NCBI RefSeq assembly: GCF_038396675.1
Contig: NC_088924.1
Location: 23,810,001-23,874,000, forward strand
DNA from: Hydra vulgaris
Taxonomy: Eukaryota; Cnidaria; Hydrozoa; Anthoathecata; Hydridae
Reading direction: 5' to 3'
DNA length: 64,000 bases
Shown here: one piece after another, positions 27,075 through 42,204 of the stretch
Numbering within the stretch: the stretch's first letter is position 1
How the letters are laid out: each line of letters starts with the position of its first letter
Translations under genes and position numbers: made by a program
Notes under the pieces: model-generated
What the model saw: the letters and a program-made list of their open reading frames with translations, nothing else
The model's database searches: none
Told to the model about the DNA's origin: nothing

Positions 27075-27390
27075 ATAACAACAAGTATTGTAGTAGGTTT
27101 TAAAGACACCAAATACAGTATAATCTAATAGCTACAACCAGTGTAAACAATATGCTTTCATCTCAAGAGTTGTAATACTATTTTCAACAGCAACAGATAA
27201 TAATTCTATTGAATAACAATCATAACAACAAGTCAATGAATAACAGTCATAACAACAAGTATTGTAGTAGGTTTTCAAGATACCAAACACAGTACAATCT
27301 AATAGCTACAACCAGTGTAAACAATATGCTTTCATCTCAAGAGTTGTAATACTATTTTCAACAGCAACAGATAATAATTATACTGAATTG
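27075..27390. repeat. Tandem duplication, 174-bp period
   Basis: ATAACAACAAGTATTGTAGT recurs at 27075 and 27249, followed by the same ~140 bp. The spacer copy of E (around 30990-31125) has only one unit. Confidence 0.85.
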
Positions 27391-28786
27391 TGAAAAGCAC
27401 TATCACTCCATTTGGACTAACTGGTGGATCAAGGAACTTTTTATGGAATTTCTGCTCTTTGCAATAATAAACTACACCAATGAGATTTCATACAGATATA
27501 CAAAAAAAAAAGATCTACAAAAACAACTTAAACTATAACAGAATATGTTTATTATTTGCAAATAACAATATTATTTACCAAGAAATTAGGCTTTAAAAAA
27601 CAATTTTAAAGCCTAATTTTTTTAATAATTTAAATTATCCATAGATATTAATATGTCCTGAAAATTGAAATAATTAAAAACAGAGCATTGAATAATAATA
27701 TTCAAAATAATCTTAATATTGTTATATTTTTAATACCTTTGAATAATTAAAGTTATCGAAAAGCATAGCATCATTATTCAAAGTAAGTTTAATATTTAGT
27801 TTATAATACTTTTTTACTTCAATAACCTGATTACTCAGAGATAATTTTTGCATTATTGTATTTTGAAATAGTCTTGCTCTCATTTATAAATTAAAAAAAA
27901 AAATAAATGGATATTTGAAAAACTAATAAATTGATTACATATTTTTGTGGTTATTGTATCTATATTAGGACAAATATTTTCTTTCTCACACAGAGAGAGT
28001 GAGTCTCTCTCTCTCATTATGCTAGTTATGCAAGTTAAAGTATATGCTTCAATTATATTATTGTATATATTTTTGTATAATATAGTATAGATAGTATGGC
28101 ATAGACACAACCATAAGTTAATATAGTATGGACGCATCATGACGATGTATCCTTTATCTTTATGATGCATCATTATGATGTATCATTATGATATGATGAT
28201 CATATAGCATTGATGTATGACAATAACTAGTTATTAAATTAATTTATTTAATAAGTTATTGGCATACTGCAAAACTATATGATATATCTGTACTATAGTC
28301 GCTCTCCTTGTTTTAGCTAGGCTATGAGAGAGTGAACCATCCATTATATAGATTGTGTGTATATTTTTTTAACCTTATATTTAAGGCGAAAACAAGTTTA
28401 TGTAGTACATCTAAATTATTGGTAAATATACTGCTATTGTTGTTGTTGTTAAAAAAAAAAAACTATTGTTGTGTTATTTAAATAAATAACTTAACGTATA
28501 GCAGTATAAAATTAAGATACATTTTTATTTTATTGGCAACAACAAACAAAATCTGAAATCTTTTATAATAATAAAAACGCCATTTTTAAATATTATTAGA
28601 TGATTTAAAGTTACGCCAAACTTAAGTCAGAAAATAGCAGACGTAACATTTCTTGCGTAAAGTTTGCTGAGCACTTTTTAGGGAAATGTTGTGAATACCG
28701 TTTTTTAGACTATTTGCGTAACTTGTAACTTACATAAAAACTTAGGAATTTCGTAGGTTTTTGTTTACGCAAGGTTTGTGAATACC

Positions 28787-29032
28787 GCTTAAGCTTGGTT
28801 TCCAATAGTTGTAGAAATGTTGTGCAACAGTTGTGCGTTTTTGTTGTACAACAATTGTTGCCGAGATTGGTTTGAATCTATGTCCGCAACCTTTGTTTTA
28901 CAAAATAAATTTTTTTGTACAACCGACGTTAAGTTGTGCAACTTACGCAAGAAAATGTTTCAATTAAAAAGTAATATCGTTGTACAACAGTTGTATAACA
29001 TTTCTACAACTATTGAAAACCAAGCTTAAGCG
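28787..29032. mobile_element. Nested foldback MITE, 246 bp (in E, left arm)
   Basis: Inverted repeats beginning CGCTTAAGCTTGGTTTCCAA at 28787 and ending at 29032, about 60 bp each, rich in TTGTACAACAGTTGT. A 70-codon frame at 28817-29029 is a by-product of the repeat. It lies inside the TTACGCAA-rich end of E. Confidence 0.85.
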
Positions 29033-29110
29033 TAACTTTAAACTTAAGCAAAACTTACGCAAATTTACGCAAATTTTGGACTTACGAAAGTGTTGTGAAT
29101 CCGCTCCCTG

Positions 29111-31395
29111 AGCAAAAATTACGGAAAACTTACGCAAAATTTTTTTTGCGTAACTATTTGGTATTCACAACTTTTTTGCAGCATTTGCGTAAAGTTAAGG
29201 TTGCGCATGAGTTACGCAAAACTTAGGCAAAAACTTACGCAAAAACTTACTCAAAATTTAAGGCAAAAATTTTATAACTATTTGTATAAAGGAAGTAGTT
29301 AGTATTACTAATATTTTTATTTTAAACAAGACTAACACGGCAATGTGACCAAACAGTAAATGTGGATTTTTTAAAGTCACGGCTTAAATTTACTTTCAAT
29401 TATTTGTTGTTGTTGTTGTTGCTATATTTAAAAATATAGCAAAACCATATAGGGGCTATTCATATAATACGTGATATTCTTATATAGGGTGGAGGTGTTT
29501 GAAAGTGTCATCAAATATTACATGGGAGAGGGGGTGGTTAGCCACAGTGTGACATGACAAAATTTTTAAAATTTAAATTCTAAGCACAGCGGAATAGTAA
29601 ACCTTTCGCATAAAAGTACAAACTCAAAGATATATTTGTTGAAAAATAATGTCACGTCACAATTAGGGCGGGGAGAGATTGTTTAAAATGTTACATATAC
29701 AAAGAAGGGAGTCTAGCAAAAAAGTGTTTCGTATTATTTGAATAGCCCCATATAGCATATACGTGCAATTACTTTTAAAAGTAAAGCATATATAGCATAA
29801 ACATTCTTTCAATCTATTTTGAGTATCTATTAGCAAAATACTCAAAATAATTAATAATTGGATTAAAAATGGAACAAATAAGAGTCGCTTGATTTTATAA
29901 ATGAGATATCGAATATTAAAAAAATGCTACACATCTATTATTTTAAATATAAACATTACAAGCACTCATTAAGAAATAAATCGGGCATATTTATTCAAAT
30001 CCAAATGGGTAATATAAATTGTATTATCCTGGGCTGATATAAGATAATTATTCGGCTTCCTGTATGATGCCATCAGTGAACGCCCATTGGTTTTATTTAA
30101 CACTAACTCTAAACCTGCCGCGAACCTTTATTGTAAAACATTACTGGCTAAATAAACTAGCTAAAATATACAGAAAATAGCATTTATAAGAACTTTTTTT
30201 CAATTTTCAATATAAAAAGAATAAGAAAAACAAAATGAAACTAATATTTTAAGGCATTATTTTGGCGCCCATACCAGTCCTATAGTATCAAAAAAGGTCT
30301 GGGTTCATACCTGATCAGATCATGCAATTTGTCTTGCATTGCTTCAGGAAGTTAAAACAAAGTACTTTTGTTTAGCAAAAATTTCACGTTCATAAAAAAA
30401 TAGAAGTGCCAAACTAAAGTGTTTTTTTTTAACTTCTTGTTTTCATTCTTACTTCTCATACCCAAGGGTATAAGAAAAAATCATGATAATTGCTAAATTT
30501 TTTTTTCAGTGGTCTTGTTTTATCATATAATTGACTTGAATCAAAAACATTTTTATTTGCAATAGGGAATGACAGTCTCATTTGATAAAGAAATTGTTTT
30601 AATAAATTCAAGAAATACATTTGATTGCATTCTAGTATATTCGAAACTATTTATAAACAAAATTTCTATTGTCAGAAATATAAGGAACATTTTGAAAACA
30701 TAAGCAAAAGTTCAACAACTTTTCCATAACATATTATGAAAAATACGTTTTTCATAATGTGTTATGGAAAATGTTTCAATTGTATTAATTAATAAAAGAT
30801 GAGTTTGAATTAAAACCCACTTGTTTCTTGTTTTTTTCAGAGATATTTCAGATTGAGAATTTATGGTATCATATTTGCACGAATAAAAACATAATTTTTA
30901 TATTTGATGGATAGAGTAAAGTTAATTCTGTGAATCAGGTACGTGCAGTATAAAAAGTTTGACTCTTTGACAAAGCAAGTATTGATTAAATCACAACAAC
31001 AAGTATTTTAGTAGGTTAACAAGACACCAAATACAGTACAATCTAATAGCTACAACCAGTGTGAACAATATGCTGTCATCTCAAGAGTTGTAATACTATT
31101 TTCAACAGCAACAGATAATAATTCTGCTGAATTGTGAAAAGCGCTATCACTCCATTTAAACTAACTGGTGGAATTTCATCTTTTTGCAATAACAAACTAC
31201 AACAATGAGATTTCATATAGATATACAAAAAAAAGATCTACCAAAACAATTTAAACTGTTACAGAATATGTATATTATTTGCAAATAACAATATTATTTA
31301 CCAAGAAATTAGACTTTAAAAAACAATGCTATTTTTTTGATAATTTAAATTATCCATAGATATTAATATCTCCTGATAATTGAAATAACTAAAAA
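29111..31395. repeat. Palindrome spacer: diverged partial copy of element E
   Basis: Single-copy spacer between the arms. It aligns in the same orientation as the left arm to about 25461-27683 of E, with scattered substitutions, a private ~280-bp segment (about 30645-30940) and one unit instead of two of the 174-bp repeat. The private segment contains a foldback (TTTTCCATAACATATTATGA and its inverse, 30720-30772). The left junction shares CTG and the right junction shares CAG with the E termini. No gene seen. Confidence 0.88.
29452..29749. mobile_element. Nested MITE copy in spacer
   Basis: Diverged copy of 25801-26098 with ends GGGGCTATTCATATAATACG and the inverted GGGGCTATTCAAATAATACG. Confidence 0.85.
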
Positions 31396-31473
31396 CAGGA
31401 AGCAATTTCACAACACTTTCGTAAGTCCAAAATTTGCGTAAATTTGCGTAAGTTTTGCTTAAGTTTAAAGTTA

Positions 31474-31719
31474 CGCTTAAGCTTGGTTTTCAATAGTTGT
31501 AGAAATGTTATACAACTGTTGTACAACGATATTACTTTTTAATTGAAACATTTTCTTGCGTAAGTTGCACAACTTAACGTCGGTTGTACAAAAAAATTTA
31601 TTTTGTAAAACAAAGGTTGCGGACATAGATTCAAACCAATCTCGGCAACAATTGTTGTACAACAAAAACGCACAACTGTTGCACAACATTTCTACAACTA
31701 TTGGAAACCAAGCTTAAGC
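31474..31719. mobile_element. Nested foldback MITE, 246 bp (in E, right arm)
   Basis: Mirror of 28787-29032, with the same long inverted repeats. Confidence 0.85.
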
Positions 31720-34407
31720 GGTATTCACAAACCTTGCGTAAACAAAAACCTACGAAATTCCTAAGTTTTTATGTAAGTTACAAGTTACGCAAATAGTCTA
31801 AAAAACGGTATTCACAACATTTCCCTAAAAAGTGCTCAGCAAACTTTACGCAAGAAATGTTACGTCTGCTATTTTCTGACTTAAGTTTGGCGTAACTTTA
31901 AATCATCTAATAATATTTAAAAATGGCGTTTTTATTATTATAAAAGATTTCAGATTTTGTTTGTTGTTGCCAATAAAATAAAAATGTATCTTAATTTTAT
32001 ACTGCTATACGTTAAGTTATTTATTTAAATAACACAACAATAGTTTTTTTTTTTTAACAACAACAACAATAGCAGTATATTTACCAATAATTTAGATGTA
32101 CTACATAAACTTGTTTTCGCCTTAAATATAAGGTTAAAAAAATATACACACAATCTATATAATGGATGGTTCACTCTCTCATAGCCTAGCTAAAACAAGG
32201 AGAGCGACTATAGTACAGATATATCATATAGTTTTGCAGTATGCCAATAACTTATTAAATAAATTAATTTAATAACTAGTTATTGTCATACATCAATGCT
32301 ATATGATCATCATATCATAATGATACATCATAATGATGCATCATAAAGATAAAGGATACATCGTCATGATGCGTCCATACTATATTAACTTATGGTTGTG
32401 TCTATGCCATACTATCTATACTATATTATACAAAAATATATACAATAATATAATTGAAGCATATACTTTAACTTGCATAACTAGCATAATGAGAGAGAGA
32501 GACTCACTCTCTCTGTGTGAGAAAGAAAATATTTGTCCTAATATAGATACAATAACCACAAAAATATGTAATCAATTTATTAGTTTTTCAAATATCCATT
32601 TATTTTTTTTTTTAATTTATAAATGAGAGCAAGACTATTTCAAAATACAATAATGCAAAAATTATCTCTGAGTAATCAGGTTATTGAAGTAAAAAAGTAT
32701 TATAAACTAAATATTAAACTTACTTTGAATAATGATGCTATGCTTTTCGATAACTTTAATTATTCAAAGGTATTAAAAATATAACAATATTAAGATTATT
32801 TTGAATATTATTATTCAATGCTCTGTTTTTAATTATTTCAATTTTCAGGACATATTAATATCTATGGATAATTTAAATTATTAAAAAAATTAGGCTTTAA
32901 AATTGTTTTTTAAAGCCTAATTTCTTGGTAAATAATATTGTTATTTGCAAATAATAAACATATTCTGTTATAGTTTAAGTTGTTTTTGTAGATCTTTTTT
33001 TTTTGTATATCTGTATGAAATCTCATTGGTGTAGTTTATTATTGCAAAGAGCAGAAATTCCATAAAAAGTTCCTTGATCCACCAGTTAGTCCAAATGGAG
33101 TGATAGTGCTTTTCACAATTCAGTATAATTATTATCTGTTGCTGTTGAAAATAGTATTACAACTCTTGAGATGAAAGCATATTGTTTACACTGGTTGTAG
33201 CTATTAGATTGTACTGTGTTTGGTATCTTGAAAACCTACTACAATACTTGTTGTTATGACTGTTATTCATTGACTTGTTGTTATGATTGTTATTCAATAG
33301 AATTATTATCTGTTGCTGTTGAAAATAGTATTACAACTCTTGAGATGAAAGCATATTGTTTACACTGGTTGTAGCTATTAGATTATACTGTATTTGGTGT
33401 CTTTAAAACCTACTACAATACTTGTTGTTATGACTCAATCAATATTTGCTCTGTCAAAGAGTCAAACTTTTTTATACTGCATGTATATACTAGAATGCAA
33501 TAAAATGTATTTCTGCAAGTATACTAGAATGCAATCAAATGTATTTCTTGAATTTATTGAAGCAATTTCTTTATTTAATGAAACTGTCATTCTCTATTGC
33601 AAATAAAAGTGTTTTTGATTGAAGTCAATTATATGATAAAACAAGACCATTGAAAAGAAAATTTAACATTTATCATGATGTTTTCTTATACCTTAGGGTA
33701 TGAGAAGTAAGAATGAAAACAAGAAGTTAAAAAAAACACTTTAGTTTAGCACTTCCATTATTTTATGAAAGTGAAATTTTGTGCTTAACTAAAGTACTTT
33801 TGTTTTAACTTCCTGAAGCAATGCAAGATAAGTTACATGATCTGAGCAGGGGTGAACCCAGACCTTTTTTGGTACTATAGGACCGGTATGGGCGCCAAAA
33901 AAATGCCTCAAAATATCAATTTCATGTTGTTTTTCTTTTTCTTTTTATATTAAAAATAGAAAAAAAAGTTCTTTCAAATGCTAGTTTTCTGAATGTTTTA
34001 GCTAGTTTATTTAGCCAGTAATGTTTACAAATAAAGCTCGATGCAGGTTTAGAGTTAGGGTTAAATAAAACTAATGGACATTTACTGATGGCATCATACA
34101 GGAAGCCGAATAATTATCTTATGTATAATACAATTTATATTACCAATTTGGATTTGAATAAATATGCCCGAGTTATTTCTTAATTAGTGCTTTTAATGTT
34201 TATGTTTAAAATAATAGACGTGTATAACATTTTGTTAATAATCGATATCTCATTTAAAAACTAACCGACTCCTACTTGTTCCATTTTTAATCCAATTATT
34301 AATTCTTTTAATTATTTTGCTAATAATTATCAAAATAGATTGAAAGAATGTTTATGCTATATATGCTTTACTTTTTTATTAAAAGTAATTGCACGTATAT
34401 GCTATAT

Positions 34408-34705
34408 GGGGCTATTCAAATAATACGAAACACTTTTTTGCTAGACTCCCTTCTTTGTATATGTAACATTTTAAACAATCTCTCCCCGCCCTATTTGTGA
34501 CGTGACATTATTTTTCAACAAATATATCTTTGAGTTTGTACTTTTATGCGAAAGGTTTACTATTCCGCTGTGATTAGAAAATAAAATTTAAAAATTTTGT
34601 CATGTCACACTGTGGCTAACCACCCCCTCTCCCATGTAATATTTGGTGACACTTTCAAACACCTCCACCCCATATAAGAATATCACGTATTATTTGCACA
34701 GCCCC
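34408..34705. mobile_element. Nested MITE, ~300 bp (in E, right arm)
   Basis: Mirror of 25801-26098. Confidence 0.85.
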
Positions 34706-35156
34706 TATATGGTTTTACTACATTTTTAAATATAGCAACAGCAACAACAAAAAATAATTGTAAGTAAATTTAGTAAATTTAAAAAATCCACATTTACTGT
34801 TTGGTCACATTGCCCTGTTAGTCTTGTTTAAAATAAAAATATTAGTAATACTAACTACTTCCTTTATACAAATAGTTATAAAATTTTTGCCTTAAATTTT
34901 GGGTAAGTTTTTGCGTAAGTTTTTGCCTAAGTTTTGCGTAACTCATGCGCAACCTTAACTTTACGCAAATGCTGCAAAAAAGTTGTGATTACCAAATAGT
35001 TACGCAAAAAATATTTTGCGTAAGTTTTTCGTAACTTTTGCTCAGCTACGCAAGAGTTACGCAAAAGTTGTGAATTCGCACCCTGGGATTATTATTCGGA
35101 CAAACAAATCATTCGTATAGGACTATGCATAAGCATTACAATGTATCTTATGATTT

Positions 35157-36979
35157 ATGACTATGATAAAGGTTAATTTGGCAATGGACGAAGATTTGAA
35201 CGAGATTGTTTTGTTGGCAAAAGATGTTCCTGGGGAATTTTTAGAAAAAATTGTTTATGATTGTAGCGTTGATGAGTTAAAACGATGGCTTGCGTGTCAT
35301 CGACAGAAAAAAGGAGAGAAAAGGTCTGAATTAATAGAAAGAGTTTCTTCGTGTATGAAAATGGGAATTCCAGTTGACAGCAAAGTGGATGGCGGTAAAT
35401 GGTACGATGCAAAACTATGCAGTATTTGACCATCAACAGTTGGCAATTTCTCTTTACCCAAAATTTGTTGGCATATATTTTCTTTCTATACTATTCCATC
35501 TATGTTCAACCATGGTAATGTTTATTATTACATGGTTGAATCAATTTCAAGATAAAATTCAAAATAAAATCACAACTAAAGATGACATAAAAGTTGAATT
35601 AAATGACACTATAACTGCAAAGCCTCTCAAGAAAGGTCGGACATTATTAGATAGTTGTTTCATTGAAAATGTTTAAGACAATATTTTTTTAACCTCTAAT
35701 ACTATAAATGGAGTTGAGTCTTCTGAAGTAGATACCTATTATTTACGCGCACATGTTCACCATTCAATGAAAAATGATATACCGTTGGATGTAACTGTCA
35801 TAATAAGCAATGATAGTGGTCATGTAAAAACAGCAACATGCAACTGCATCGCAAACAGTCTTGGTAGATGCGCACACGTAGCATGTTTACTTCTTATGTT
35901 TTGTGATTATAATTTGTTAAATGGGTACGTAGTTAATATGCCATCAACTTCCTTACCATGCGAATGGAATAAGGGTAAAAAAGGAAAAAAGAACCGCGAG
36001 AACTTCATAAAGCATTTTATAAATCGACTAAACGTATAACCAAAATAGTGTAAGCCAATTCGTACAATCTCTTCAATCATATAGAGCAGAAAACAATGAA
36101 TTATCAACGGGGGAAACACTTATTACAGTTTCTTATGAAGATTTCAAACTTGATGAAAACGACATTTCTATTTATAAATCACTAGTTAATTCTTTTGAAC
36201 AGTCTTTAATCGAATATAATTAACTCATTATTCCTGAAAACAAATTATTTATTCAATTACCAAATACTGATCAGGCATCTAATTATGAAACTTGGTTTCA
36301 AGCTAGTTGGTTTCGTATAACAGCTTCAGTTTGTAAGACCGTTACAATCAAAGGTAAACACTTGGATAGGAAAGAATTTTCATTACAACAGTGCTATAAT
36401 TGTTTAAAAAATAAACTAAAAATGTAAAAACTGTTGATATAATATATGGACTTTAACAGGAGCCAATATTATTATTAAAATTACAAAATATGAATTGTTA
36501 ACAAATACAAAAATTGTTCATAGTGGTATTTGGTTACACCAAAATTATCCTCATCTAAGTGCAACTCCTGATGGTCTTATTTATGATCTTTATGATACTG
36601 TTATAGGAATATTTTGATATGAAAAAGTTAAATGTTTAAAAATTTTAAAAAATTGTAGTATTGACAAAATTCTTAAAAATAATGAACTTTTTAAGGTATA
36701 AAGAATCAATGTTTTACTGTTAAAGACGACAAAATAATTTTATGTCAAACTCATACATACTACTATCAAATACGTTTGCAACTTCTTTTTACAGGAGCTA
36801 ACTTTTGAGACTTTGTTTTAGATGCTGGTATTGGTAATCCTCATATAAAAAGAATTTTTTAAAATGATGATATTCAAACGTAAATTTTATCTTATACATG
36901 CAAATTTTGGAAACAAGTTATGATACCAGAGTATTTTATAATGAAAGTACCACGTGAACTTTTACCAGTGGTTTTATAG
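35157..36979 (+). pseudogene. SAP-SWIM-YqaJ nuclease-like protein, right arm
   Basis: Starts at ATG 35157. SAP-like domain at about codons 35-65 (DELKRWLACHRQKKGEKR), by family knowledge a DNA-binding helix-extended-helix. A frameshift near 35400 moves the frame, which then runs through a TAA at 35674 to the SWIM finger (CNCIANSLGRCAHVACLL, about 35838-35895). The YqaJ-like part follows: FQASWFRITASVCK (about 36297-36338), SGIWLHQNYPHLSATPDGLI (about 36520-36580, with the conserved Asp), a damaged EVKC-like block at about 36618-36635 and HTYYYQIRLQLLFTG (about 36750-36797). YqaJ proteins are lambda-type 5'-3' exonucleases or recombinases. Inference: accessory nuclease for the THAP transposase opposite. 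Multiple stops make it a pseudogene. Confidence 0.83.
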
Positions 36980-37445
36980 TTTTTAAAAATCTGCTCTGAA
37001 AGAATTTTGGTTGATCAATAATTTACAGTCCCAGACAGTGACTATAATCCTGTAAAAACAGCTATTTTCATAGCTACATATCCATATACTTATATTATTT
37101 GACTTATGACTCGCATGTTTTTATTTGTATTTTTTCTAAACATCCTTACAAATACACTCTCTCTCTCAAACACACGCACATATATAAAAAGTGTGTTGAA
37201 ATATCAAAATGATAAATATAATTTCAATTTTATTACAATCTTCCAGGTTTAGTAGGATTTTGTTAAACGTAAGGAAGAACCCCGTATTTCTAAAGAATAT
37301 TCTACAATCACTCTTGTTATTTTTATTAACTAAGGCAAAGAGCCAAAAATGTACATTTGGTAAAGATCCAAAACAATATTACTTAAACAATCCTGAGCCT
37401 CTATTAATTTGGGTATTATGATGTAGAGTGATTTAGGGCCCTACA

Positions 37446-37527
<82 letters not shown>
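37446..37527. repeat. (TA)n microsatellite in right arm
   Basis: Mirror of 22977-23060, one TA unit different. Confidence 0.9.
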
Positions 37528-38031
37528 GGGGCTGTCCATAATCCGCCACTGGTTCATTTATAATTTTTTAACAAACCCGTTTATCAATTTTTACTTTTTG
37601 TCAACAAAGAAACTATATCTCAAATCTGAAATAAAAACTCGCTGGTAAAACCAAACTTCAAGTGTAATTAGACTTATAAATATGTCAACCAATAAAAATC
37701 TCTTAAGTTCAATTATAAACCCTTAACCTATTCGTATGTCTGGGAAACTCACCTCTGTTTTTTAGAACTTGAACCACTTATATAAAGAACACCCAACCCT
37801 ATTTATTAAATCTGGGCAACAAAAATTCTCAATTTTCGTCACTTGTCAGCCTCATACTTCTTATTAAAAAAAAAAAGTTAATTTTTGTAGTTGAAAAGGT
37901 TGTTCTATTACAGAGTCTCTTACCAACTAAATATGGACTTGTGATACATCTATGTGGTTCAAAGTCAGGTTTTAAAATGCTTTTTTGTTTACGCTTCTAT
38001 TCTATTCAACACTCTTCGTTAACCCCAGATT

Positions 38032-38131
<100 letters not shown>

Positions 38132-38243
38132 AAACAATATTAAAAGCAGAGAGTTATCAACCAGTAATGTAATTATTAAGATACGTAGCTATGAAAGTAG
38201 CTGTTTTTATTTAGAAAACCATGATTTACTTGCATAAACAATC

Positions 38244-39821
38244 TTAAAAGTTAACAAAGCAAGCTGCAACGTAAACTAGCTGTGAAGCAATAGGGCTAAG
38301 TTTTTGTGGAATGGTTCCATTGATAAGTCTAAATTTTTTTAAACGTTCATTAAATTTTTCAATATGAATACGTGCTTTAGCAATACGTTTTGTTGCAATT
38401 AACTCTTCTTTAGTAAGAGATTTTCGTTTTCCAAGAAATGCAGGAATGTATACTGTCGCTTGTTTTGGCAGCAGGAGGTCTTGTATTGTAAAGCCTTTAT
38501 CCACTAATAACCTGTCACCAGGATTAATAAAAGATAAAATACCACACTGTTTAAAGATTGTGACATCATCAATACTTCCTTCAAAAAGGTTTAAAACAAA
38601 ACAAGCCACTCCATTAGGATTTACAGAAATTAGACATTTCATAGTACAATGATGCTTATATAAAGAATAGCTATTGCCTTGCTTACCATAATCACGTGGC
38701 ATTTCACAGAAAAATTCAGTGCAATCAACTGAGCATCTCATGTTTTTGAAATTTTGAAAAACTTGAGGAAGAAACTTTTTAAATTGTTGTCGAGGTGGAA
38801 ACATCAAAACTTCATAATCTTTAAAGTGATAAAACAGAAATATTATCCAAGTTGTAAAAATTCTACGTATGTTATACTTACTGAAAATATACATATGAGC
38901 CAATATGACAATGTTATAACCATGTCGAAGTTTTAAAAGAGTAATCTTTGATGTTCAAAATAAATTGTCTGGGTTTCTTTTGTGTAATATTTTTGGAGTA
39001 TATATAAATCCAGTAATTTAATTCATATTTTGCTGGACCAAGAAAATCAAATAATATTTCAAAATGTGGATAAAGGATATATCATTCAAAATTGGATAAA
39101 GACCAATGAAAAATTTACATCTTCTTGGATCATTAAGAATGCTTGAAGAACACATAGGGTTACACTTCTCATGAGAATTGCAATCAATAAGCTCATTAAC
39201 AGTAGATATTCGATTTCGAAGAACCATCGTTTTTACTTTTGCTCCAAGAGTATATTTATCGTAATAGGTTTGAGTTTCTTTGTCATTTTGAGTTTCTAAA
39301 TGAAGATCTGAATCATTTTCACCAGATATTTCTGGAGAATATTCATCCAATATTTGAGGAGATACTTCAAGTGACATTTCTGAAGATACTATTTGTGATA
39401 TTTCGTCAGATGGAAGAATTTTTTTCCTTAATGATAAAGTATCAGGATTTAATTCTTTTTGTGCGTTTCTTTTTTGTTATTTCTTTTGAAGTTGATTAAC
39501 AGTAAGCGTAGCTGATAATGGATTAAGGTGAGTTTCAGTTGGTTCATTATTTCCTATAAAATGTAAAGAACAAATACATGTGTCTTTTTTTATCTGATTA
39601 ATATTGTTAAAGTCCTTTCTTCCACACGCATTTAGCCATGTTGTTGACTTTAATGTTTTTATCTGCTTTTACCGTTACTCCCAGTCTGTCATTGATTCTT
39701 TAATACTTCCATTTTGAGGAAATCCTATAAAAAATGTTCCAGGAGGTAATCTTTCAGTATATCTTGAATCTGATCTGCAAATTCCCCAAAAACAGTGCTT
39801 AGTAGTGCCTTTAACCTCCAT
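38244..39821 (-). pseudogene. THAP-domain DDE transposase, right arm
   Basis: Mirror of 20683-22260. The long frames (38244-38903 and 39018-39377) encode exactly the same residues as their left-arm counterparts, with the same stops and frame changes, so both copies were already broken when the palindrome formed or have been homogenised since. Confidence 0.85.
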
Positions 39822-40604
39822 GTTAATTTAATTGTTTGTCCAAATATCAATCCCATAATGACTTGAACTAAATGAAAAAAATATATTTTTAGACCTATAA
39901 CAACGGTACGCTATTAAACTTAAAGTAATTTTAATATTAAGAGTTTTTAGTTTTATTTTAAAACTAACTTATATTCTTTTTCTTAAGGAATTGTTTTGCA
40001 TATTCTTAAGTTTTTTCAATTATTTTTCCAAGTTCAAGGCTGAAATGCAAGAACCGAACTTACGTCAAGTTCGACTTGGAATCTCAAGTTTGACTTTGTC
40101 AAGTCAGACTTGAAAAATTGACTTGAGCGAATGCGTAAACGAGACTTGAAAATTTCAAGTCCGTGCTTGAGAAAGTCGAACTTGAAAAACAGTCGAGGCG
40201 TTGAATTCAGGGCGCTTATCGGAAAATGTACTTCGCAACCAATAGCGGTAATAGACTTTTTTACGGAAAAAACCTTTTACTGAAACAAATTCGTGTAATG
40301 ATATTTGTATAACATACGATCAATACATAAATTATATGACAATATAAACTACAATTTAACTACAGGTAATAGTTTAAATAATCATGACACTTTTACAATT
40401 TTAAAACTGTAAAAAAGAAAAGATAAAAAATAAATGTGTTATTATAGTCTGCTTTTTGTTTACTGCCTATTCTGTTTCCTTTCATCAAAATGAAAATTTC
40501 GTCGTAAATATTTATGATTGGAATTGCTCATCATATAAAAGAATAATTATTTCAAAATGCATATCCACTATAGACTTTTTGCTTACTTATTAAATATTTG
40601 TAAA

Positions 40605-41906
<1,302 letters not shown>

Positions 41907-42204
41907 CAATAATACAAACAAAAAAAACATGAAATTAAAATATAAATTTACCTAACAAAATTGTCACAATTATAAGTATTAATAAAAAACACAACAGAAT
42001 TATTCTATTTGAGGACATTTATTTTCAAACGATATCAGATCTAGTTTTTTTTTTTTTGGAATGTTTTAGTTTATTACTTTATTTCTTAGTAAAATTGTTT
42101 TTTGATGTATAATACTAATTTGATATGTAAAATGCAGTGTAAACATTTGCAAATATTGTTTTTGTTGTAAGGCTTTAATTTATAATCAGACACACAAAAA
42201 AGAT

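Larger units (their letters stand above)
25421..29110. mobile_element. Non-autonomous element E, left-arm copy (3.7 kb)
   Basis: Termini CAGGGTGCGAATTCACAAC (25421) and inverted CAGGGAGCGGATTCACAAC (ending 29110) form an imperfect terminal inverted repeat. Both ends are packed with TTACGCAA/TTGCGTAA motifs (25441-25620; 28610-28770; 29032-29100), an iterated subterminal pattern suggestive of transposase-binding sites. No credible protein is encoded. It contains two nested MITEs (25801-26098 and 28787-29032) and a 174-bp tandem duplication (27075-27390). CAGGG ends recall hAT-type elements, but no 8-bp target duplication is present. Confidence 0.75.
31396..35085. mobile_element. Non-autonomous element E, right-arm copy
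   Basis: Inverted copy of 25421-29110. Its inner terminus (CAGGAAGCAATTTCACAAC) differs at several bases from the left-arm terminus, whereas the adjoining kilobases match. It contains the mirror MITEs at 31474-31719 and 34408-34705. Confidence 0.78.

Noticed and set aside
27880..28173. 97-codon frame in element E (mirror 32333-32626)
   Set aside because: Low-complexity composition, no motif, and not maintained in any other context.
28817..29029. 70-codon frame, also at 31477-31689
   Set aside because: It lies entirely within the inverted repeats of a foldback MITE; the sequence is set by the repeat, not by coding constraint.
25421..29110. Element E as a hAT element with 8-bp target duplication
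   Set aside because: The CAGGG ends fit, but the 8 bases on each side differ in both arms and no hAT coding remains, so the superfamily is left open.
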